DNA from: Planctomycetota bacterium
GTDB lineage: Bacteria; Planctomycetota; Phycisphaerae; Phycisphaerales; SM1A02
Reading direction: 5' to 3'
Assembly: GCA_014381385.1 (NCBI GenBank)
Contig: JACNLR010000070.1
Coordinates: 1-7,659 of the forward strand
Length of the DNA stretch: 7,659 bases
Under the pieces are notes generated by a model. It did not search any database, was not told the DNA's origin, and worked only from the letters and a program-made list of their open reading frames with translations. Position numbers and translations under genes: made by a program. Shown piece after piece: positions 1 to 5,332 of the stretch (within the stretch, counting starts at the first letter, position 1; every line of letters starts with the position of its first letter).

Positions 1-2
1 GG

Positions 3-668
3 TATGCAGCTGATGTTGCGCGTGCATTGCAGAGCGTAGATGCAGGCGATTTAACAAAAGCGCTTCAGCAATTGAATTCTTTGAAAAAGAGATACCCAAA
101 AGACCCCGTCGTTTTGAATAATCTTGCAACAGTGTATATGAAACTCGGTCAGCTTGACCAAGCCCAAGATGTGTTAAAAAAATCTATGCGATGGTCCCCT
201 TCGTACGCGCCGACACAACTCACTATGGCATTTACAGTGCAAGCAACAGGTAATATTGATCTTGCAATTACTTATGCACAGAAAGCCATTTCGCTACAAC
301 CTGCCATGTCCTCTGCACATGCACTCGTTGGACGTCTTTCTTTTCAAAAAGGCGACTTGCCAAATGCTGCTCTATATTTCGCCCAAGCCATAGAACTTGG
401 CAATAGTGACCCAACCATCCGCGAAATGCACGGTATGGTGTTGTTAAATTTAGGAAAAACAAAGGATGCGTTTAAGCAGTTTACTTTAGTACTTCAAGCG
501 TCTCCAGAGAGACCAATTAGCATAAGTGGCTTGGCGATTGCGACAGCACTTCAGGGAAATCCTGATGATGCTCTAAAACAACTTGCTAAAGCGAAGACGA
601 AATTTCAGAACGACCCGAACATAGAACGAGCTTGGCAATCTGTTTTAAAGATAAAGGGCAGGAAATGA
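3..668 (+). CDS. TPR-repeat protein, 5'-truncated by the window edge
   Basis: The frame is open from base 3, so the true start lies upstream. A TTG at 27 could be read as a start, but the preceding codons (Y-A-A-D-V-A-R-A) continue the same helical pattern, so I treat this as a 3' fragment of 221 visible residues. It contains about five tetratricopeptide repeats of 33-35 residues, at roughly residues 35-67, 68-101, 102-136, 137-169 and 170-204. They show the usual small residues at helix positions and a Pro near each repeat end (for example LATVYMKLGQLDQAQDVLKK). TPR arrays are protein-binding scaffolds with no catalysis expected. The stop overlaps the next start as ATGA (665-668), which implies translational coupling to the FG-GAP/ASPIC protein. 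TPR proteins often neighbour CRTAC1-type genes in planctomycetes and acidobacteria. The partner and cellular location are unknown because the N-terminus is missing. Confidence 0.9.
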   Translation, partial: YAADVARALQSVDAGDLTKALQQLNSLKKRYPKDPVVLNNLATVYMKLGQLDQAQDVLKKSMRWSPSYAPTQLTMAFTVQATGNIDLAITYAQKAISLQPAMSSAHALVGRLSFQKGDLPNAALYFAQAIELGNSDPTIREMHGMVLLNLGKTKDAFKQFTLVLQASPERPISISGLAIATALQGNPDDALKQLAKAKTKFQNDPNIERAWQSVLKIKGRK

Positions 669-2254
669 TTTCATTCGTACTACTCCTTAGTGTAGTTGGA
701 CTACAAGACGCGCAACCTTGGCTAGAAAACCAAGCGAAAGCACGGAATGTCTCCTTTACTTGGATTAGTGGCGATACTGGAAAATTCAACATGCCAGAAA
801 TCATTGGTGGTGGAGCGGCGCTCTTTGATTACGACAACGACGGTGATCTTGACATCTATTTTGTGCAAGGCGGGCATTTAGGTACAGAGATAAAAGAGAG
901 TAATATATTGCTACGAAACGACGCTGGTATTTTTGTTGATGTGACTTCACAAAGTAATACAGGTGACACAGGGTACGGGATGGGTGTTGCAACTGGGGAT
1001 TTTAATAACGATACATTTGTAGATTTATTTATTACAAACGTTGGTCCAAACGTTTTGTTACAAAACAATGGTGATGGTACTTTTACAGACGTCACCGCTC
1101 AAGCAGCCGTAGGTGATGATGGTTGGGGCGCTAGTGCTGCGTTTGCTGACTTCGACAGCGATGGTGATTTAGATTTATATGCAATTAATTACTTGGTCTG
1201 GGAGCATGGTTTGGATTTGCAATGTTTTAATGCAAAAGGAAGTGAAGATTATTGTTCACCAACAAATTACATGGCCCCTGCTAAAGATTTGCTCTACAGA
1301 AACAATGGCGATGGTACGTTCACAAACATGTCCGAATCCGCCGGCATCGGTACTCGTACTGGCACAGGGCTAGGCTTGCTGTGCAATGACTACACCGGAG
1401 ATGGAAAAATAGATATATTTGTTGCAAACGATGGGATGGCAGATCAGCTTTGGCAAAATAATGGAAACTGGTCATTTACCGATGTAGCAGCAATGCGGGG
1501 ATGCGCACTTGACGATGAAGGTCGAGCAAAAGCTGGAATGGGCGTAACAACAGATGACTTCGATTTTGATGGCGATTTCGATATTCTAGTTTGCAACCTA
1601 TTTGGTGAGAGTGATTCGCTTTATCAAAACGAAGGGGAGTACTTTGTTGATATTACTTCACACAAGGGCATTAGGACTGCAACTAGGCACGCTACGAGGT
1701 TTGGATTGGGCTGGGTCGATTTCAACAACGATGGTATTCTAGATCTTTACGAAGCGAATGGTCGCGTGCAACAAATAGGTTCTCCAATCACAAAAGACCC
1801 ATTTGCTGAAGCGAATTTTTTACTCCGAGGCACACCCTCTAAGTGGGAACGTATCGATGCAATCAAAGAGCAAGAAATTCATACGAGCAGAGCGGCAGTG
1901 TTTGGTGATATTGACAACGATGGTGGAGTTGATGTGCTTGTTATTAATCGAGATGCACCAGCATATTTGTTGATGAATATTCATCCCAACAGGGCTAATT
2001 CGGTTGTCTTTTCTGTAAAAACGAAAGACGGCAGAGACGCCCTTGGTGCTGTTGTATCAGCAAAGGTGAATGGTGCAACCATTACGCATCCTGTTCAATC
2101 TACTTGGAGTTATATGGCTGCAAATGACCCACGCGTCCGCTTTGGTTTGGGTAAAAATAAAGAAGTATCTGAAGTCACTGTTACTTGGGTAGATGGCACG
2201 AAGACGCTATTTGGCACTTTTACGCATGGCGAACATACTCTAAAAAACAAATAG
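665..2254 (+). CDS. Exported CRTAC1-like FG-GAP/VCBS repeat protein with C-terminal ASPIC/UnbV domain
   Basis: The ATG at 665 was chosen because it follows an AAGGG ribosome site (654-658), overlaps the upstream stop as ATGA, and starts a hydrophobic signal-like segment (ISFVLLLSVVGL, residues 2-13). A TTG at 632 in the same frame would put charged residues before it. The protein is 529 residues. Seven calcium-loop-like FG-GAP/VCBS motifs (D-x-D/N-x-D-G-x-x-D) lie near residues 55-63, 112-120, 162-170, 242-250, 298-306, 352-360 and 415-423, as expected for a beta-propeller. Several are followed by N-N-G-D-G-T-F blades. The second motif has Thr for the usual Gly (DFNNDTFVD). Residues about 450-525 match the ASPIC/UnbV domain, with DALGAVV and DPRVRFGLG signatures. 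Such proteins are exported and are thought to bind ligands, glycans or partner proteins; no enzyme activity is established. The coupled TPR gene suggests a shared role. Confidence 0.95.
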   Translation: MISFVLLLSVVGLQDAQPWLENQAKARNVSFTWISGDTGKFNMPEIIGGGAALFDYDNDGDLDIYFVQGGHLGTEIKESNILLRNDAGIFVDVTSQSNTGDTGYGMGVATGDFNNDTFVDLFITNVGPNVLLQNNGDGTFTDVTAQAAVGDDGWGASAAFADFDSDGDLDLYAINYLVWEHGLDLQCFNAKGSEDYCSPTNYMAPAKDLLYRNNGDGTFTNMSESAGIGTRTGTGLGLLCNDYTGDGKIDIFVANDGMADQLWQNNGNWSFTDVAAMRGCALDDEGRAKAGMGVTTDDFDFDGDFDILVCNLFGESDSLYQNEGEYFVDITSHKGIRTATRHATRFGLGWVDFNNDGILDLYEANGRVQQIGSPITKDPFAEANFLLRGTPSKWERIDAIKEQEIHTSRAAVFGDIDNDGGVDVLVINRDAPAYLLMNIHPNRANSVVFSVKTKDGRDALGAVVSAKVNGATITHPVQSTWSYMAANDPRVRFGLGKNKEVSEVTVTWVDGTKTLFGTFTHGEHTLKNK

Positions 2255-2260
2255 ACATCA

Positions 2261-2302
2261 TCTCCCGACTTAAATCTCCCGACTTAAATCTCACGATTTA
2301 AA
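2261..2302 (+). repeat. Three tandem 14-bp repeats
   Basis: The unit TCTCCCGACTTAAA occurs at 2261-2274 and 2275-2288. A third copy at 2289-2302 differs at two positions (TCTCACGATTTAAA). The array begins six bases after the stop of the FG-GAP gene. It has no hairpin of its own and no following T-run, so it is not a terminator. Iterated binding sites or replication slippage are both possible. Confidence 0.9.
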
Positions 2303-2332
2303 ACTCCTCACTGAACATCTTGAATAGAACGC

Positions 2333-2455
2333 CCCACCCCATTTTACCTCTGAGACTTTTTTTTTGAATACTCAAAAAACATCCTTCATTGAGCTTAAAA
2401 AGTCTCAGAGGCGATTATTGGGGCTTAAAAAGTCTCAGAGGTAAAAAGTGGTAGG
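2333..2455. repeat. Long inverted repeat with a duplicated right arm (MITE-like or regulatory fold)
   Basis: Bases 2342-2361 are the exact reverse complement of 2427-2446 (20 of 20). The pairing extends outward to 2333 and 2455 with three mismatches, giving 26 of 29. A 19-bp part of the right arm (GCTTAAAAAGTCTCAGAGG) is also present as a direct repeat at 2393-2411 and 2423-2441, a 30-bp period. The left arm (2347-2361) can therefore pair perfectly with either copy. A run of nine T lies inside the element (2357-2365), but neither arm is followed by an outward T-run, so it is not a normal intrinsic terminator on either strand. I see no transposase and no clear target-site duplication. It could be a small non-autonomous element, or a protein or RNA switch in front of the superoxide dismutase gene. 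Confidence 0.85.
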
Positions 2456-2471
2456 TGCTGTATACTGTTGG

Positions 2472-2477
2472 AAAGGA
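2472..2477 (+). promoter_or_regulatory. Ribosome binding site of the superoxide dismutase gene
   Basis: AAAGGA sits seven bases before the ATG at 2485. It decides the start in favour of this ATG over an in-frame GTG at 2455, which would add ten residues not found in the family and would overlap the inverted repeat. Confidence 0.75.
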
Positions 2478-2484
2478 ATTAACT

Positions 2485-3150
2485 ATGCCATTTGAACTCC
2501 CAAAACTACCGTACGAATTTAACGCCCTTGAGCCACATATTGACGCTCGAACTATGGAAATTCATTACACGAAACACCATGCAGCCTACGTAGCGAACCT
2601 AAATGCAGCAGTTGAAGGTACTGATTGGGCTGAAAAATCGCTCAATGAGCTACTCAGTAACCTCAATACGCTTCCAGAATCTATTCGAACAGCAGTACGT
2701 AATAATGGTGGTGGACATTGGAACCATTCCATGTTCTGGACAATCATGTGTTCAAACGCCGTTGGTGCCCCAACAGGCGATCTTGCTAGCAAAATCGACC
2801 AAACGTTCGGTTCTTTCGATGAAATGAAAGCAGCGTTTGCAAAAGCTGCTGGTACGCGATTTGGCTCTGGCTGGGCATGGCTCACAGCAGACGAAAATGG
2901 CGACCTTAAGATATGGTCTTCTGCGAACCAAGACAATCCTTGCATGACTGATCTTTGTATGGGCGATTGCACCGCTATTCTTTGCCTTGATGTTTGGGAA
3001 CATGCCTATTATTTGAATTATCAAAACAGACGTCCAGATTACGTCAATGGTTGGTGGAATGTTGTGGACTGGTCAGCTGTAGAAGCAAACTGGAACGCAG
3101 CTCAAAACGCAAAGAGCGGCTGTGGCTGTTCTTGTTCTTGCAATTCCTGA
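2485..3150 (+). CDS. sodA: Superoxide dismutase, Mn-type of the Fe/Mn family, with cysteine-rich loop and tail
   Basis: This enzyme dismutates superoxide to oxygen and hydrogen peroxide. It is 221 residues, slightly longer than the usual 200-210. The N-terminal helical domain opens with the family hallmark FELPKLPYEFNALEPHID. Metal ligands by position are His27, His81 (GGGHWNHSMFW), Asp169 and His173 (DVWEHAYYLNYQNRRPDY). Tyr35 matches the gateway tyrosine. Gly77 and Gln149 (ANQDNP) are the pattern of manganese rather than iron enzymes, so Mn or cambialistic use is inferred. There is no signal peptide, so it should be cytosolic. Two features are odd. The loop between ANQD and LDVWEH is about five residues longer than usual and carries Cys153, Cys158, Cys162 and Cys167. 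The C-terminus ends in a CGCSCSC tail (Cys213, 215, 217, 219). Neither is part of the standard active site. The next gene follows after 13 bases, so the two are probably one transcript. Confidence 0.96.
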   Translation: MPFELPKLPYEFNALEPHIDARTMEIHYTKHHAAYVANLNAAVEGTDWAEKSLNELLSNLNTLPESIRTAVRNNGGGHWNHSMFWTIMCSNAVGAPTGDLASKIDQTFGSFDEMKAAFAKAAGTRFGSGWAWLTADENGDLKIWSSANQDNPCMTDLCMGDCTAILCLDVWEHAYYLNYQNRRPDYVNGWWNVVDWSAVEANWNAAQNAKSGCGCSCSCNS

Positions 3151-3163
3151 AAGGTAGATTCCG

Positions 3164-3862
3164 ATGAAAAATATGTACTGGTTCAGCATCCTCTTTTTCG
3201 CTGGATGCTCTTCCCCCACAGTCACGCAATATGGCGGGATGCGAGATGCACTTCGAATGGGGAACACGCAAGCACGGGTTACGTTCGAAGAAATTGCCAG
3301 AACGCCGCACGCTTTTGCTGTTGGCGCACTTACGAATTTGGCAGGTGAAGTTACTGTTTTCGATGGTAACGTGTACACTGCAACGACGAACGATGGTGAG
3401 ACAGCGTTCACAAGTATCAACAAGAGCGAGTTTGCATCAGCCACACTTTTGTCTTTAGCTTATGTACCTAAATGGATTTCTATGGAACTCCCATCGAAAT
3501 TACCACTTGAAGATGCAATCGAACTCGCCGCTTCTTTGCTTGGCACTGACACGAGCGAGCCGTTCCCTTTTTACATCAAAGGAACAGCGAATGAATTCAA
3601 ACTGCATGTTATCAATGGTTTCTGTCCAGTTGCAAAACCTGACTTAGCACCTGAGTTTCAACCTTGGCGCCTCGAATCAACGGGGACAGAGCCAATTACT
3701 GTTGTCGGAATCTATGCGAAGAACCAAGAAGGCGTTATGACCCACCATGGGTCGGATGTACACATTCACGGTATTTTAAAAATGCGCGGTGAGATTACAA
3801 GCGGACACCTCGATTCAGTTGCTCTGGAACCTGGTGCGTTGATTTATATTCCTGCGAATTAA
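3164..3862 (+). CDS. Acetolactate decarboxylase-family lipoprotein
   Basis: Acetolactate decarboxylase (AlsD/BudA) turns alpha-acetolactate into acetoin using a zinc ion. This 232-residue protein has the same layout. The N-terminal half contains VTFEEIARTPHAFAVGALTNLAGEVTVFDG, with Glu62 at the position of a known metal-site glutamate. The C-terminal half contains HHGSDVHIHGIL...SGHLDSVALEPG, whose His200, His202 and His215 match the three zinc-binding histidines. The region that normally has the catalytic Arg (a TRSVP-like stretch) reads HVINGFCPVAKP with no Arg, and the long C-terminal tail of Bacillus-type enzymes is absent. A short signal peptide with lipobox-like FAGC (Cys15, followed by SSP) predicts a membrane-anchored lipoprotein; Phe at -3 is not ideal. 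AAGGT at 3151-3155 supports the start. Similar lipoproteins are annotated in Bacteroidetes genomes (from memory). Fold and metal site are likely; acetolactate as substrate is uncertain, especially outside the cytoplasm and with no acetolactate synthase nearby. Confidence 0.82.
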   Translation: MKNMYWFSILFFAGCSSPTVTQYGGMRDALRMGNTQARVTFEEIARTPHAFAVGALTNLAGEVTVFDGNVYTATTNDGETAFTSINKSEFASATLLSLAYVPKWISMELPSKLPLEDAIELAASLLGTDTSEPFPFYIKGTANEFKLHVINGFCPVAKPDLAPEFQPWRLESTGTEPITVVGIYAKNQEGVMTHHGSDVHIHGILKMRGEITSGHLDSVALEPGALIYIPAN

Positions 3863-4053
3863 CGTCCGAATATTTCCTCTATTTTTTTAAAATTCGCGCA
3901 GGTATTGCCAATCCACAATATCTAGTGGGTAAGTTTTCACATGACCTACCATGTCTCGTGCTGCTTCCTATTGTATGCGTAGAAGTAACGTAAAGACATA
4001 GTTATCACGTGAAGTGACAAACGTCATACGGCCGAAACGCAAAGTACCGCAAC

Positions 4054-4060
4054 GGAAGGA
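4054..4060 (+). promoter_or_regulatory. Strong ribosome binding site of the 66-residue gene
   Basis: GGAAGGA lies ten bases before the ATG at 4071. This favours that start over an in-frame GTG at 4014, which has no good site and would add a basic, low-complexity extension. Confidence 0.7.
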
Positions 4061-4070
4061 AAGACCAATC

Positions 4071-4271
4071 ATGCTCTCAAAAAACCAAGTAATTGATGCT
4101 ATCAGTCGCCTGAACCCTACAGCACCCATGCACTGGCTAGCTAGATTCGAATTAGATGCCCTACGTAAGTACTACGAACACTTACTTCTTACTTTAGAGC
4201 CACGTGGTTCACGTGGTTGGATTCGCCCCAACGACAGTGCTGCCGTAGTCACCAGAAGACCAGCAGCGTAA
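4071..4271 (+). CDS. Small hypothetical protein, NPTA / YYEHLL type
   Basis: This encodes 66 residues. Residues 5-42 look like two or three short amphipathic helices (QVIDAISRLNPTAP, LARFELDALRKYYEHLL). A polar, basic tail follows, with PRGSRGWIRP and a C-terminal TRRPAA. There is no signal peptide or membrane segment, so it is probably cytosolic. I remember small planctomycete proteins with the same order (a short helix, NPTA, FL..F....L..YL.HL, then a W-R/P tail), but cannot name a family. The gene stands alone on its transcript, with a strong ribosome site before it and a structured terminator right after. That suggests a well-expressed monocistronic mRNA. In the tail, CACGTGGTT is repeated back to back at 4202-4219 and encodes the two RG pairs. 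The basic tail would allow nucleic-acid or ribosome binding, but nothing in the sequence proves this. Confidence 0.72.
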   Translation: MLSKNQVIDAISRLNPTAPMHWLARFELDALRKYYEHLLLTLEPRGSRGWIRPNDSAAVVTRRPAA

Positions 4272-4280
4272 TACATTGTT

Positions 4281-4369
4281 CCGCTAAAAGCGGTCTGTCC
4301 CCCTCTTTGTCAGGTTCTGAGACTCCCCAACGTCAGAATCTAACCGAGCGCGGGACAGGCCGTTTTTTT
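4281..4369 (+). terminator. Structured intrinsic terminator with inner and competing hairpins
   Basis: Bases 4291-4301 (CGGTCTGTCCC) pair with 4352-4362 (GGGACAGGCCG) over 11 positions with one G-U pair. Seven T follow directly (4363-4369), as in a rho-independent terminator for the 66-residue gene. The 50-base loop is unusually long and holds a second stem, 4313-4320 with 4333-4340 (8 pairs, one G-U). A third small hairpin (CCGC 4281-4284 with GCGG 4290-4293) shares bases 4291-4293 with the main stem and cannot form at the same time. On the minus strand only four T follow the stem, so it is at most a weak terminator for the response-regulator gene ending at 4377. Confidence 0.8.
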
Positions 4370-4376
4370 ATGCCGT

Positions 4377-4841
4377 TTATTGCGATTCAAACCCACGCTT
4401 CACAAGGGCTAACTCAAGCAGCGTACGGACGCGGGTAATCAGTTCCAACTTGTTTACAGGCTTTGTAATAAAGTCGTTTGTACCGCATTCTACAGCCCTC
4501 TCGTAGTCGCTCACTTCGTTGAGGGCTGTTACCATGATTACGACTGTATCACGTGTAGCTGGTTGGGATTTTATTTTTTGGCAAACCTCAAAACCGCTCA
4601 TTCGTGGCATCATGACATCGAGGATGAGTAGATCAGGGCAAGAGCGCTCAATCTTTTCGATTGCTTCCACGCCATCAGAAGCAGTTTGCAATTTGCAAGG
4701 CAATTCCTCAAGGAATGCTTGCATTAATTCCAAATTTTGGGCATTATCGTCTACGAGTAGGATAGTGGCTAAGGAGAGATCCACTTGCTCAGATGGGTTG
4801 GATTTTAAATCATTCACGCTGCGTATGCTATCATGTGTCAT
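4377..4841 (-). CDS. Single-domain response regulator (CheY/PleD-type receiver)
   Basis: The 154-residue protein is one receiver domain after a polar N-terminal stretch of about 24 residues. All phosphorylation-site residues are present: the acidic pair Asp31-Asp32 (ILLVDDN), the phospho-acceptor Asp75 (LLILDVMMPRMSGFEVC), the switch Thr105 (IMVTAL) and Lys127 (TKPV). The DVMMPxMSGFEVCxKIK and RVRTLLELA endings resemble the receivers of PleD and of hybrid histidine kinases. No output domain follows, so it probably relays phosphate or acts by binding a partner, like CheY or DivK. Its histidine kinase is not in the window. I chose the ATG at 4841 over a TTG at 4859; neither has a convincing ribosome site. 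Only 30 bases separate this start from the divergent gene at 4872, and TATATA (minus strand, about 4869-4864) is the only possible -10 element. Confidence 0.93.
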   Translation of the reverse strand: MTHDSIRSVNDLKSNPSEQVDLSLATILLVDDNAQNLELMQAFLEELPCKLQTASDGVEAIEKIERSCPDLLILDVMMPRMSGFEVCQKIKSQPATRDTVVIMVTALNEVSDYERAVECGTNDFITKPVNKLELITRVRTLLELALVKRGFESQ

Positions 4842-4871
4842 TCTTATGTGTTCTAACAAGAGATATATAGC

Positions 4872-5318
4872 ATGACAAAATACGCTCCCCCTTCAATTTG
4901 GACTGATGAATTTAACGCCCCTACCGTTGAGGGTCTTCGGAAATTGTTGCTCAATGACTGCAAAAAGGCGTTCGATAGAGCAAGTACTAAAATTCATGCT
5001 CTAGGTGAGATCCGTGAAGAAGTACTCTGGTTTGGAGACTGTTGGTTTTGGACAGTTGCTTTTATGACGGATCACTCCGAGTTGCCCCTCGCGATCATAG
5101 TTCCTTTCGAAGAAGACATGCAGATTGCTTCCCCTTTGTCACACGAATTCATTGATCAACTTTCAACTCGAAGGCTCAAGCGTTTTGTCCGTGATGGAAT
5201 TGAACTCGCAATGCCACCGCACGAAACCCAATGGGCTGTATGGTCTTCTGCAACCCCCGCAGCAGTCGAAGACATTATGCCTGTACTAAAAAGCTTGTAT
5301 AAATTTACGACTGAGTAA
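4872..5318 (+). CDS. Hypothetical protein, unknown family
   Basis: The 148-residue soluble protein has no signal peptide, membrane segment or known motif that I recognise. Residues about 17-45 look helical (VEGLRKLLLNDCKKAFDRASTKI). They are followed by an aromatic-rich beta-like core EVLWFGDCWFWTVAF (about 50-64), a second strand LPLAIIVPFEED, and a mixed helical C-terminal half with RRLKRFVRDGI and QWAVWS. The composition is that of a small alpha/beta cytosolic domain. AAGAGA (4858-4863) eight bases before the ATG is an acceptable ribosome site. The gene is divergent from the response regulator, with a 30-base gap, so promoters must reach into each other's coding or leader DNA and the two may be co-regulated. 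It converges with the gene ending at 5325, and its stop codon is part of a hairpin. The only cysteines are Cys30 and Cys57. Confidence 0.8.
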   Translation: MTKYAPPSIWTDEFNAPTVEGLRKLLLNDCKKAFDRASTKIHALGEIREEVLWFGDCWFWTVAFMTDHSELPLAIIVPFEEDMQIASPLSHEFIDQLSTRRLKRFVRDGIELAMPPHETQWAVWSSATPAAVEDIMPVLKSLYKFTTE

Positions 5319-5332
5319 TACGCCTTACTCAG
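5311..5332. other. Hairpin formed by the two convergent stop codons
   Basis: CTGAGTAA (5311-5318) and its exact reverse complement (5325-5332) flank a six-base loop. The left arm contains the TAA of the plus-strand gene, and the right arm contains the TAA of the minus-strand gene. Both proteins thus end in GAG TAA (Glu-stop). Neither side has a proper T-run, so it is at best a weak bidirectional terminator or an mRNA 3'-end stabiliser. Confidence 0.7.

Noticed and set aside
2461..2466. TATACT as a -10 element for the superoxide dismutase operon
   Set aside because: No acceptable -35 lies 16-18 bases upstream, and transcription would begin at or inside the ribosome site. Not called without start mapping.
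2586..2972. Open frame of 128 codons antisense to the superoxide dismutase gene
   Set aside because: It lies wholly within a clearly identified gene and has no family-like pattern; it is a shadow of the coding frame.
3073..3444. Open frame of 123 codons on the minus strand across the superoxide dismutase/lipoprotein junction
   Set aside because: It overlaps two well-supported plus-strand genes and has no domain or ribosome site.
3881..3887. Run of seven T after the lipoprotein gene as a terminator
   Set aside because: The only nearby pairings (3851-3860 with 3891-3902, with a 2-base bulge) place the T-run inside the loop, not after the stem, so it is not an intrinsic terminator of normal form.
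3863..4070. Possible promoter or small RNA in the spacer before the 66-residue gene
   Set aside because: TTGCCA, TTGTAT and CATAGT hexamers occur, but none at proper spacing. A 5-bp hairpin (ACATG/CATGT) and an 8-bp palindrome TCACGTGA at 4005-4012 are too short to support a call.
4014..4070. GTG at 4014 as start of the small gene
   Set aside because: There is no ribosome site before it, while the ATG at 4071 has a strong one. The extension is basic and unlike the compact helical protein that follows.
4316..4324. TCTGAGACT shared with the inverted-repeat arms at 2349-2357
   Set aside because: Nine shared bases without any flanking similarity are best taken as chance.
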